Source of the DNA: Candidatus Helarchaeota archaeon
Lineage (GTDB): Archaea; Asgardarchaeota; Lokiarchaeia; Helarchaeales; JABXJV01
Length of the DNA stretch: 6,966 bases
Direction of reading: 5' to 3'
Assembly (NCBI GenBank): GCA_013375355.1
Contig: JABXJV010000244.1
Location: forward strand, 1 to 6,966
The translations under genes were made by a program, and so were the position numbers. Position 1 is the first letter of the stretch. The number at the start of each line of letters is the position of its first letter. Of the stretch, positions 1 through 6,454 are shown one piece after another. Below the pieces are notes generated by a model. The model did not search any database. It saw nothing but the letters and a program-made list of their open reading frames with translations, and was not told where the DNA came from.

Positions 1-8
1 CCTTTTAT

Positions 9-1268
9 TTATTCTATGTTATTATCCAAAATATTTTTAATTCTTCCCAAATCCTCCTTTCTTGCTTTATAGTGAACGCAGATATGTTCATCCTCAAATG
101 TGGTGGAGATTACCTTGCCGATTTTTTTTATTTTGTCGATATATTTGAACTTTGAAAATGGTATGACGACTTCATCATCAACGAGATTTCTCACGGCAAA
201 CCTGACTATTTCCTGGACGAGATGACTTAGTCCAATTCCTCTCAGTGCAGATATAAAAACAGCGTTCGGATATTCGTATTTCGTTTGCCATATAACTCTT
301 TCATCTCTTAATATATCAAGTTTATTAAAGACCATAATTGTTGGCTTTTCCAAAATATTCAGACTCTGTAATACTTCGTTTACAGCAAAAATCTGTTCCT
401 CAAGTTTTGGGTGGGTGATGTCAGCAATATGGAGAAGCATGTCTGCATCTTTTGCCTCTCCGAGAGTGCTTTTAAAGGATGCGATAAGGTGGTGAGGGAG
501 TTTTTTAATAAATCCGACTGTGTCAGATAGGAGAATATCGAATTGATTTTTAAATTTTACCCTTCTTATCGTTGAATCAAGTGTAGCAAACAGTCTGTCT
601 TCTACCAGAACGTTGGCTTTTGTTATAGCGTTAAGGAGAGTGGACTTGCCTGTATTTGTATAACCGATAAGAGCTGCTTTAAATATATCTTTTCTCTTTT
701 TACTTCTTGTGATTCTCCTTTTTTCGAATTTTTCGAGTGTGTCAGAGAGTTTTTTAATCCTTTTTTTGATGTTTCTTCTATCCACTTCAAGCTGGGTCTC
801 ACCAGGTCCTCTCAATCCTATACCCACGCCGCCTTCCTGTCTGGAGAGATGTGTCCAGTATCTGGTGAGTCGTGGGAGCATATATTTAAGTTGGGCGAGT
901 TCAACCTGTGTTTTTGCTTGTCTGGTGCGTGCATTTCCTGCGAAGATATCAAGTATGAGCCCGCTTCTGTCTATGATTTTTTTGCCGATTACCTTTTCAA
1001 GGTTCCGAGCCTGAGAAGGCGATAAATCTACATCAAATATTACGCAATCTACCCCATTTCTGCTCGCTATCTTTGATATTTTATCCGCTTTGCCTTTCCT
1101 GATATAAAATCCGGGGTCAATACCTCTCTTCACATGTGTTACCTGCTCAGACACTTCTATCCCGGCAGAGTTTGAAAGTAGGAGAAGTTCTTTAATACTC
1201 TCCTGTATTTCCCAATCGGAATCATATCTATCATAAACTTCAACTATGATTGCTTTTTCTCTCTTCAA
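9..1268 (-). CDS. hflX: HflX, ribosome-associated GTPase (419 aa)
   Basis: A full-length HflX. This family binds the large ribosomal subunit and uses GTP to split stalled or stress-arrested ribosomes in the cytoplasm. The N-terminal HflX domain (about residues 1-190) shows the family signatures DLSPSQARNLE (81-91), the DRSGLILDIFA block (100-110), QVELAQLKYMLPRL (121-134) and RGPGETQLE (153-161), followed by a basic coiled linker (164-195). The G domain has G1 GYTNTGKST (202-210; Thr206 where Ala is most common), the switch I region LFATLDST (226-233), G3 DTVGF (249-253), G4 NKLD (315-318) and G5 SA (340-341). The short C-terminal domain (about 365-419) is present. The start used is TTG; no ATG or GTG lies near the expected N-terminus, and an AAGGAG lies 16 nt upstream, which is far. 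It follows the BatA-like gene after 32 bp, so the two are probably co-transcribed. The bases after its TAA stop read ATAAAAGG, possibly the ribosome-binding site of a further gene outside the window. Confidence 0.95.
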   Translation of the reverse strand: MKREKAIIVEVYDRYDSDWEIQESIKELLLLSNSAGIEVSEQVTHVKRGIDPGFYIRKGKADKISKIASRNGVDCVIFDVDLSPSQARNLEKVIGKKIIDRSGLILDIFAGNARTRQAKTQVELAQLKYMLPRLTRYWTHLSRQEGGVGIGLRGPGETQLEVDRRNIKKRIKKLSDTLEKFEKRRITRSKKRKDIFKAALIGYTNTGKSTLLNAITKANVLVEDRLFATLDSTIRRVKFKNQFDILLSDTVGFIKKLPHHLIASFKSTLGEAKDADMLLHIADITHPKLEEQIFAVNEVLQSLNILEKPTIMVFNKLDILRDERVIWQTKYEYPNAVFISALRGIGLSHLVQEIVRFAVRNLVDDEVVIPFSKFKYIDKIKKIGKVISTTFEDEHICVHYKARKEDLGRIKNILDNNIE

Positions 1269-1284
1269 ATTTTTGTTTTTTTCT

Positions 1285-1290
1285 CTCCTT
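1285..1290 (-). promoter_or_regulatory. Candidate Shine-Dalgarno site of hflX
   Basis: AAGGAG on the minus strand, in the 32-bp gap between the BatA-like gene and hflX. It is the strongest Shine-Dalgarno match near the start but stands 16 nt from the TTG codon, clearly longer than usual. No alternative ATG or GTG occurs between it and the TTG, so either the long spacing is tolerated or a non-standard codon nearer to it is used. Confidence 0.45.
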
Positions 1291-1300
1291 TCTAAAAATA

Positions 1301-3427
1301 TTATGTTACGGAATTCTCACTTTTTTTAAAAGAAGTAATTTCTTCTGATTTTTTTTCCTTTTCAATCCACATTTCTAATCCGAGTAATACAAGGGCTCCT
1401 AACAAAAAATATTTTCCAATCTCCTTTCCAAATCTTGATTGTTTTATTAAACCTGGTATATCTTTTTCTTTATCGAAGTAAATAACCCTATCGGCTCCAG
1501 CAATTGATTTTATATCATCCTTTTTTGGTTTAAAGAGGTCAGATTCTTTAGGGTCAATATTAACTGAAAAAATTTTTATCAGATTTTTATCCGCAAATAA
1601 TTTATAAATCCCGGGCTGGTCAGTATTCCCGAACTTTACTAAATAGTTATCCGACTGGATCTGGATTTCTGCCTTTTCTTTGGACCCATCAGGTTTTTCG
1701 ATTTCAAATTCTTTTGCCTTGGACTTAGTAAAAAATGAAATCTCGTCCCCAATTAATAAACCATTCTTTTCGGTAAAAGTTTCAGTAGAAAGATAATGAA
1801 CTGCCTGATTAATTATTGGTGCAAAAATTCCCTTGTAAGGAAAATCACTCCACATTGCATTGGCAGAGGAGGCAAATGTTAATATTCTTCCATTGTTGAG
1901 GGTAGATTCTTCCAAAAAAGGATTTCCATCAGAAAGTTCTATAATCACATCACCACCATTAATTTTCTCTATTGTAAAAAAATTATAAAACTTCGGAGAA
2001 TCAATAGTCTTTTTCTCTTTTTCGAACAAACCAGTAAATATTGGGTGATGAAAATCTATTCTGCCGAATGTAATAAAACCTCTACTTGGTTCTGAAGTCT
2101 TCTTGATAGATAGAATCTTCGGTAAATTAAGTTCTTTTGCTGTTACCCTGTTGTAATAATTTATATCGGTCTCTTCGCCGGGGAAGATTATTATTCCTTT
2201 TCCACTTTTGAGAAAATTTTTTAGTCTTTGGATATCTGAATCGAGAATATTTTTCATGTTGTCAAAGATTATAATGTCAAAATCTTTGACATCAACAGTT
2301 GAAAATCCAGATGGGTTAATTTGAGTGAGTATAATAAGTGATGAATCCGACTTTTCCGGGTTTAAAGCAAGTTTTACATAATTTTCAGAATCATCCTTAA
2401 TGGAGACAAGCAGAACTTCCATCTTCTCTGGTATGAAGATGTCAAAATATCTTTTGTTGTCCTCTTCGAGCAGGTCGCTCTCAATTTCCACAGACCCGGA
2501 AACAAGCCCGGATATTTCTGGAATTACTGAAAATGTAACAGTTCCAGAGGACCTTTTGTCGATATTAATCGTTCTTTGGGCGGTTCTTCTTCCACTTAGA
2601 TAAAGATTGACTAATAAGTCATTGGCTGGTTTCTCAGTAAAATTTGCAATTACAGTTTCAATTTCAATTTCTCTATTTTTTTGAAGTATCTGATTTCTTA
2701 TCCTGACACTCTCCACACTAATATTGTCTTTTTTAAATTGACTGTCAGTGAGAATAAATAGTTTTGTTCGTAAAGGTTCTTCCGAAATTATCTTTTTTTC
2801 TTTTTTATAGCCAAAGGTTGTGTTTTGCATGTCCGTGCAAACATAAATCTCTTTGTTATAATTTTTTGATGCGGATAACACATGTTCAGCATCATCAATA
2901 ATCCTGTTTAAATCGGCTGAGAGATAGGATGGTTTTGAATCCTTAATCAATAACATGGATTTATTTTTATCGAAAATTGGATTTATGGATTTTAGTTTTT
3001 CTGATTCTGAAACAGAAACAATATAAATCTGGTCATTTTCCTGGAAACTCTTTATAATCTCAGCGGAACAATTTTTAATATTGTCATAAAATTGCTCATT
3101 GCCACCTCCAGCCATAGAACTTAAAGAATTATCAAGTATTATTACCGCTGAAGTTTTAATATGGTTTCCTGTTTTACCTGCTGATGTTTCCTTCAAGGCT
3201 GGCCGGCTAAAGGCTATTATTATCAATAAAATTATAAGGGTGCGTAAGATGAGGAGGATAATTTGCTGAATTCTTAACTTTTTTATTCTTCGGCTTTCTA
3301 AAATTTTTAAAAATCTAAGAGAACTGAAATTGATTGTTTCTTTTTTTCTTCTGGTAAAAAGATGGATTAAAATAGGGACGCTTACTAATGCTATTCCATA
3401 GAGTATTATGGAATTTAAAAATGTCAT
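1301..3427 (-). CDS. BatA-like membrane-anchored vWA domain protein (708 aa)
   Basis: Matches the BatA/aerotolerance-type architecture. The N-terminal BatA domain has two hydrophobic anchors (about residues 3-24 and 54-74) around a basic stretch that includes HLFTRRKKE (22-30). A vWA domain follows (about 92-230) with the metal-site motif DNSLS (Asp99, Ser101, Ser103) and a later TDM (Asp199); the third metal-site Thr is not obvious, with Ser170-Ala171 at the expected place. Next come an Ig/CARDB-like beta segment (about 238-320), an alpha/beta segment resembling a degenerate class I glutamine-amidotransferase fold (about 336-420, with FDIIIFDN and GKGIIIFPGEE), a conserved stretch ending WSDFPYKGIFAPIINQAVHYL (526-546), and a last membrane helix (about 673-687). 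The bulk is expected to be extracytoplasmic. In known bat operons such proteins sit with MoxR and DUF58 genes and are tied to envelope or oxidative stress; none of these is in the window. The exact role is unknown. The ATG start is supported by the anchor and by an AAAGGT upstream. Confidence 0.86.
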   Translation of the reverse strand: MTFLNSIILYGIALVSVPILIHLFTRRKKETINFSSLRFLKILESRRIKKLRIQQIILLILRTLIILLIIIAFSRPALKETSAGKTGNHIKTSAVIILDNSLSSMAGGGNEQFYDNIKNCSAEIIKSFQENDQIYIVSVSESEKLKSINPIFDKNKSMLLIKDSKPSYLSADLNRIIDDAEHVLSASKNYNKEIYVCTDMQNTTFGYKKEKKIISEEPLRTKLFILTDSQFKKDNISVESVRIRNQILQKNREIEIETVIANFTEKPANDLLVNLYLSGRRTAQRTINIDKRSSGTVTFSVIPEISGLVSGSVEIESDLLEEDNKRYFDIFIPEKMEVLLVSIKDDSENYVKLALNPEKSDSSLIILTQINPSGFSTVDVKDFDIIIFDNMKNILDSDIQRLKNFLKSGKGIIIFPGEETDINYYNRVTAKELNLPKILSIKKTSEPSRGFITFGRIDFHHPIFTGLFEKEKKTIDSPKFYNFFTIEKINGGDVIIELSDGNPFLEESTLNNGRILTFASSANAMWSDFPYKGIFAPIINQAVHYLSTETFTEKNGLLIGDEISFFTKSKAKEFEIEKPDGSKEKAEIQIQSDNYLVKFGNTDQPGIYKLFADKNLIKIFSVNIDPKESDLFKPKKDDIKSIAGADRVIYFDKEKDIPGLIKQSRFGKEIGKYFLLGALVLLGLEMWIEKEKKSEEITSFKKSENSVT

Positions 3428-3440
3428 GTAATATTTTTTT

Positions 3441-3446
3441 ACCTTT
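3441..3446 (-). promoter_or_regulatory. Candidate Shine-Dalgarno site of the BatA-like gene
   Basis: AAAGGT on the minus strand, separated from the ATG at 3427 by 13 nt of almost pure A/T. It is a partial match at long spacing, but it is the only purine-rich site near this start, and the start is independently supported by the membrane anchor that begins right after it. Confidence 0.4.
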
Positions 3447-3492
3447 ATTTAAACTGAAAGTTTATAAATTTTTAATAAATATATATCAAATC

Positions 3493-3520
3493 ACTATACG
3501 TAAAAAATGAAGAATGTGAA
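3493..3520 (-). promoter_or_regulatory. Candidate sigma70-type promoter ahead of the BatA-like/hflX pair
   Basis: On the minus strand, TTCACA (3520-3515; one mismatch to TTGACA), a 16-bp spacer and TATAGT (3498-3493; one mismatch to TATAAT). Transcription would start near 3486 and leave a leader of about 60 nt before the BatA-like ATG. It lies in the 130-bp gap between the receiver gene and the BatA-like gene, so it would let the pair be expressed separately from the receiver. The surroundings are very AT-rich, which makes chance -10 matches common, but both boxes at good spacing are less likely by chance. Confidence 0.4.
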
Positions 3521-3557
3521 AAATTTTTTTCCAATTTCTTTAGAGTTCCAAACAATC

Positions 3558-4016
3558 TTAAGATGTTAATTTTTCCAATTCTTTAATTGATTCTTCGGCT
3601 TTCTTTATGTCCTCTTCCACAAGGGATAGTGAAACTGCTTCGGAAAATGCAGAGATAATCTGGGCAAATTGGAATGGTTTTGAAATAAATATTATAGCTC
3701 CTTCTTTAATAAAGTCAACGGTTTCTGCTTCTTTATAAGCACTCATTACAATTATTGGAACAGGATTTGTTTTTATGATATGTTTAATTACCTGAAGACC
3801 GGAGGCTGAGGGCATCATATAGTCAGTAACAACGATATCAAAAGGCTTTTTTTGGTTAATTGATTCGTCAAATAACTTGATTGCTTCAGCACCATCCTGA
3901 GCCTCTGTGATTATTAATTCTGTCTCTATATTTTTGGAGACTTCTTCTATAGCATCTTTCATAAAACTTCTAAAATCCCTGTCATCGTCTGCAAATAATA
4001 CACTCCTTTTTTCCAT
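3558..4016 (-). CDS. Single-domain response regulator (receiver protein, 152 aa)
   Basis: A CheY/Spo0F-like receiver domain without an output domain. The acidic pocket is Asp10-Asp11 (LFADDD), the phosphoacceptor is Asp65 in VTDYMMP, the switch Ser is Ser92 (VMSAY) and the conserved Lys is Lys113 in SKPF; Phe110 is near the usual aromatic switch position. All residues needed for phosphorylation are present, so it should accept phosphate from a histidine kinase or phosphotransfer protein in the cytoplasm and signal by protein contact. After the receiver fold (about 4-130) there is a charged helical tail (about 133-150) rich in Glu and Lys that could be a contact surface. No kinase gene is in the window, so the partner is unknown. 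The ATG is well supported by GAGGT 5 nt upstream. It is the first gene of the minus-strand block and is divergent from the TPR gene. Confidence 0.95.
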   Translation of the reverse strand: MEKRSVLFADDDRDFRSFMKDAIEEVSKNIETELIITEAQDGAEAIKLFDESINQKKPFDIVVTDYMMPSASGLQVIKHIIKTNPVPIIVMSAYKEAETVDFIKEGAIIFISKPFQFAQIISAFSEAVSLSLVEEDIKKAEESIKELEKLTS

Positions 4017-4021
4017 TTTTT

Positions 4022-4026
4022 ACCTC
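4022..4026 (-). promoter_or_regulatory. Shine-Dalgarno site of the receiver gene
   Basis: GAGGT on the minus strand, 5 nt upstream of the ATG at 4016. This is the best placed ribosome-binding site in the window and fixes the receiver gene start. Confidence 0.65.
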
Positions 4027-4270
4027 GAAATGATATATATAGTTTATTCTTATTTAAATTAATTAAACTAACTTTAAAAGTCAATTATATTTTAAAAAAC
4101 GTTGTTGCACTGGACGCATAGAATCAAGTTTATGATATATAAGACTCTATTACCTATTTGGAAGAATCTTTTAAAATTTTATTTCCATTAAATTGCAAAT
4201 ACACCCTTAAAATAATAAAAATTGTAAATTTCTAAGAATGTAACTGAATCAAAATTTCCGATTTTTTTCC

Positions 4271-4299
4271 TTGAATTAAATAAAATTTAGTTTTATAAT
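4271..4299 (+). promoter_or_regulatory. Candidate sigma70-type promoter of the TPR gene
   Basis: TTGAAT (4271-4276), exactly 17 bp, then a perfect TATAAT (4294-4299). The -35 box matches four of six consensus positions. Transcription would begin near 4306 and give a leader of about 40 nt before the ATG at 4345. It is the best matched promoter on the plus strand, although the region is so AT-rich that the -10 box alone would carry little weight. Confidence 0.5.
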
Positions 4300-4328
4300 A
4301 ATAATATAATAGAATAATAATATAATAG
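4297..4328 (+). repeat. 16-bp perfect tandem duplication in the leader of the TPR gene
   Basis: The unit AATAATAATATAATAG occurs twice without mismatch (4297-4312 and 4313-4328). A third copy begins at 4329 but departs after seven bases. Each full copy contains a TATAAT (4305-4310 and 4321-4326), so together with the promoter -10 box there are three TATAAT hexamers within 33 bp. The following bases 4329-4340 form the perfect 12-bp palindrome AATAATATTATT, just ahead of the start codon. Confidence 0.8.
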
Positions 4329-4344
4329 AATAATATTATTGAAA

Positions 4345-5385
4345 ATGATGAATGTTTTGTCTTTTAGGATAGTAAAGATAATTTTTATCTTTTATTTGAT
4401 TAATAAAATAAATGTATTTGCTGCTCTGACTTTATCTCCAGAGATGGAGAGGATTTTTCTTGATGGGCTTAATCGGTTGTTCAGGGATGATTTTGTGGGT
4501 GCAATGGGAAAATTTGATTCGCTTTGTGTGATTGAACCTGAAAATCCATTTGGGTATTTTTGCAAGGCATTTAGTTATGACCTTATTATGGATGAGTACA
4601 GGAATTTAAAGTTTATGGATGAATTCGATGAAGCGGCAAGTACTGCTATAAAAAAAGCGGAGATATTAGAAAAAAAGGAGAATCCTTCTGCAGAAGTTTA
4701 TCTTTTTTCAGGAGGTGCAATAGGCATAAGGGGGGTAAGAAGAGCGATGGTTGGCAACTGGTGGGGGGCTTTTATGGACGCTTTAAAAGCCGCTGATAAA
4801 GTTGAAAATTGTCTTAAGATAGATCCTACTTTGTATGACGCTTATTATGGTCTGGGGACCTATCATTACTGGAAAAGTGTAAAATCAAAAATATTCTGGT
4901 GGTTGCCTTTTGTTGGTGATGAAAGAAAAAAGGGGGTTGATGAAGTTAAGATTTCTATAGAAAAAGGAAAATTTACTGAAATTCCAGGGAAATTGTGCCT
5001 TTTAAGAATCTATATCGAAGAGAAAGATTTTAACGAAGTATTAAGAATTGCTGATGAGTTGATAAGGAGGAATAATAATTTGCACCCTTTGTGGTTTAAA
5101 GGTTACGGTTACATTTACATCGAAGAGTGGGAGAAAGCCATTGATTTATATAATGAAATACTTCAAAGGCTTAGAGAAAAAGATTTTTATGGAATAGAAG
5201 GAGAAATCGAATGCTGGTATTATTTAGCATTGTGCAATTATAAACTCGGAAAAATCGAAGATGCAAAAAAATATCTGAATATGATTTTGCCTTATAAGGG
5301 TAAAGTTGAAACGAAGATTTATTTTTATGAAAATTATATTAATTCCGCCGAGAAGCTGTTAGAAAAGATAAGTAGAACTAATTAA
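4345..5385 (+). CDS. Exported TPR-repeat protein of unknown function (346 aa)
   Basis: Numbering is from the ATG at 4345. Residues 1-26 look like a signal peptide: a short basic start, a hydrophobic core (about 9-19) and a VFA or FAA cleavage site near 26-27, so the protein is probably exported or periplasmic; there is no lipobox Cys. Helical repeats of TPR type fit about 33-66, 143-176, 214-247, 248-281 and 287-316 (for example the YLALCNYKLGKIEDAKKYL stretch). Between the first and later repeats lies a block rich in Gly and Trp, GGAIGIRGVRRAMVGNWWGAF (123-143), and then YHYWKSVKSK with WWLPFVGDERKKG (about 173-197). These look like family-specific conserved elements rather than generic TPR. 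The function is unknown; TPR proteins usually scaffold protein contacts. An in-frame TTG at 4339 and an ATG at 4348 are alternative starts; no Shine-Dalgarno site precedes any of them, and ATG is preferred because the signal peptide starts there. The next plus-strand gene is 179 bp away. Confidence 0.85.
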   Translation: MMNVLSFRIVKIIFIFYLINKINVFAALTLSPEMERIFLDGLNRLFRDDFVGAMGKFDSLCVIEPENPFGYFCKAFSYDLIMDEYRNLKFMDEFDEAASTAIKKAEILEKKENPSAEVYLFSGGAIGIRGVRRAMVGNWWGAFMDALKAADKVENCLKIDPTLYDAYYGLGTYHYWKSVKSKIFWWLPFVGDERKKGVDEVKISIEKGKFTEIPGKLCLLRIYIEEKDFNEVLRIADELIRRNNNLHPLWFKGYGYIYIEEWEKAIDLYNEILQRLREKDFYGIEGEIECWYYLALCNYKLGKIEDAKKYLNMILPYKGKVETKIYFYENYINSAEKLLEKISRTN

Positions 5386-5479
5386 GTATCATTTTTATTA
5401 TAGTTATTTTCTTACCATTGAAATATGCCTCATATCTTTCACCTTTCTGGTATTGTTTTAATAATTTTTCGTAGGACAA
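5378..5479 (-). CDS. Possible small ORF (33 aa), weakly supported
   Basis: A minus-strand frame from TTG (5479) to TAG (5380-5378), overlapping the end of the TPR gene tail to tail by 8 bp. It reads MSYEKLLKQYQKGERYEAYF and then a basic, Ile-rich end. The mix of Glu, Lys, Tyr and Gly looks protein-like, whereas AT-rich intergenic DNA usually hits TAA soon. An AAAGG stands 10 nt before the TTG. The frame is open only a few codons further upstream, so it is not the tail of a longer intact gene. It may be a real small protein, a decayed remnant of a gene, or chance. I do not recognise a family. Confidence 0.2.
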   Translation of the reverse strand: MSYEKLLKQYQKGERYEAYFNGKKITIIKMILN

Positions 5480-5547
5480 ATAGAGTAAGACCTTTAATTA
5501 CTTTTAGAAATTTTATTATGATAACAAAAAATATGAGTTAAATATTT

Positions 5548-5553
5548 AAAGGA
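5548..5553 (+). promoter_or_regulatory. Candidate Shine-Dalgarno site of the SDR gene
   Basis: AAAGGA, 11 nt upstream of the ATG at 5565. The only nearer upstream ATG (5533) runs into a stop after two codons, so 5565 is the start, in agreement with the short lead before the nucleotide-binding motif. Confidence 0.45.
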
Positions 5554-5564
5554 ATTTATTAAAA

Positions 5565-6365
5565 ATGGATTCTTTTAAGGGAAAATCCGCACTTATAACT
5601 GGTGCCTCGAGCGGAATAGGATATGAGTTTGTTAAATTATTTGCGAAAGACGGAGCAAATCTAATAATCACCGCCAGAAGCGAAGAGAGGCTATTAAATA
5701 TCAAGAGAGAAATAGAGAATAAACATAAAGTAAGTGTATTGGTGCTGGCAAAGGATTTGAGCAGAAGTGAGGCTCCAGAAGAGATATGCAATCAATTGGG
5801 AGATAAAGGTATTCCTGTGGATATTCTTGTAAATAATGCAGGAGTTGGATATCTTGGGAATTTTTCAGATACAGATTTAGAGAAACATCTTAAGATTATT
5901 CAGTTAAATATATTATCTTTAGTCCACCTAACCGGTTTATTATTACCCTCAATGATTGAAAATGGGTATGGGAAAATTCTCAATGTCTCCTCAATGGGGG
6001 GATTTTGTGGTATTCCCCTTCATAGTGTTTATAGTGCAACAAAAGCGTTTGTTTTGACTTTTACTGAATCTATCGCGATTGAACTTGAGGGGACCGGGGT
6101 TACGGTGACCTGTCTCTGTCCTGGACCAACGAAAACAAATTTCTTTAAGAGCGCTGAAATAGAGAATGTAAGATATGTAAGATACGGTCTTATGGGTGCT
6201 GATAAGGTTGCTAAAGTTGGATTCGATGCTTTAAAAAATGATAAAACCATTGCTGTTCCAGGATTAAGAAACAAATTTTTTATATTTATGGAAAGGTTTA
6301 TTCCGAGAAAGACGATAACCAAAATGGCAAAAAAACTTCATGAAAGCAATTCACCTGATATTTAA
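5565..6365 (+). CDS. Classical short-chain dehydrogenase/reductase (266 aa)
   Basis: An NAD(P)(H)-dependent oxidoreductase with a Rossmann fold, expected in the cytoplasm. All classical SDR elements are present: the cofactor motif TGASSGIG (12-19), the adenine-site DL (Asp64-Leu65), NNAG (90-93), the structural/catalytic Asn115, Ser143 (in VSS), Tyr156 and Lys160 (YSATK), and the CPGPTKT segment (185-191) after the active site. Arg38 right after the second beta strand (ITARSEERL) suggests a preference for NADP(H). The catalytic tetrad Asn-Ser-Tyr-Lys is complete, so the enzyme should be active. The C-terminal part (about 240-266: RNKFFIFMERFIPRKT) is basic and hydrophobic, as in the DltE/YqjQ-like and 17-beta-hydroxysteroid-dehydrogenase-like members, which may act on lipid-like substrates; the real substrate cannot be read from sequence. 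The length is typical. The next gene follows after 89 bp on the same strand. Confidence 0.94.
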   Translation: MDSFKGKSALITGASSGIGYEFVKLFAKDGANLIITARSEERLLNIKREIENKHKVSVLVLAKDLSRSEAPEEICNQLGDKGIPVDILVNNAGVGYLGNFSDTDLEKHLKIIQLNILSLVHLTGLLLPSMIENGYGKILNVSSMGGFCGIPLHSVYSATKAFVLTFTESIAIELEGTGVTVTCLCPGPTKTNFFKSAEIENVRYVRYGLMGADKVAKVGFDALKNDKTIAVPGLRNKFFIFMERFIPRKTITKMAKKLHESNSPDI

Positions 6366-6454
6366 ATTCACAACAGAAATGGATATGAATGGTTATAAAC
6401 TGGAATTCAAACTCACCTAATTTGTGATATGTAAAATTAAATTATCTTATTAAT

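Larger units (their letters stand above)
4017..4338. other. Divergent, AT-rich intergenic region (322 bp)
   Basis: Separates the leftward receiver gene from the rightward TPR gene and must hold promoters for both. For the receiver gene the only hint is a perfect TATAAT on the minus strand (4089-4084), about 70 nt before the ATG, with no recognisable -35 box at 16-18 bp. The right end holds the promoter candidate and tandem repeat listed separately. The middle part (about 4090-4260) shows no open frame worth reporting, no stable GC-rich hairpin, no riboswitch-like element and no tRNA-like fold that I can recognise. Confidence 0.7.

Noticed and set aside
709..1014. Open frame on the plus strand opposite hflX
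   Set aside because: It lies wholly inside the well-supported hflX coding sequence and its product is low-complexity Ser/Leu/Phe-rich, as expected for an antisense shadow.
2400..2603. Open frame on the plus strand opposite the BatA-like gene
   Set aside because: Ser-rich shadow frame within a clear coding region, with no recognisable motif.
5386..5420. Terminator after the TPR gene
   Set aside because: The T-rich run is not preceded by a hairpin with any GC stem, so an intrinsic terminator cannot be supported.
5494..5522. Possible promoter of the SDR gene (TTAATT, 17 bp, TATGAT)
   Set aside because: The -35 box matches only three of six positions; in such AT-rich DNA this is not distinguishable from chance.
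5546..5791. Minus-strand frame over the start of the SDR gene
   Set aside because: It overlaps the SDR cofactor-binding region, which is unmistakably coding on the other strand; the product resembles nothing.
6029..6322. Minus-strand frame inside the SDR gene
   Set aside because: Shadow of the SDR coding sequence covering the YSATK and CPGPTKT motifs.
6368..6427. Inverted pair TCACAA/TTGTGA in the gap before the symporter gene
   Set aside because: Only six bases per arm and a loop of about 48 nt; expected by chance and not an operator-like spacing.
6422..6450. Possible promoter of the symporter gene (TTGTGA, 17 bp, TCTTAT)
   Set aside because: Both boxes are only four-of-six matches, and the gene may be read from upstream; too weak to list.
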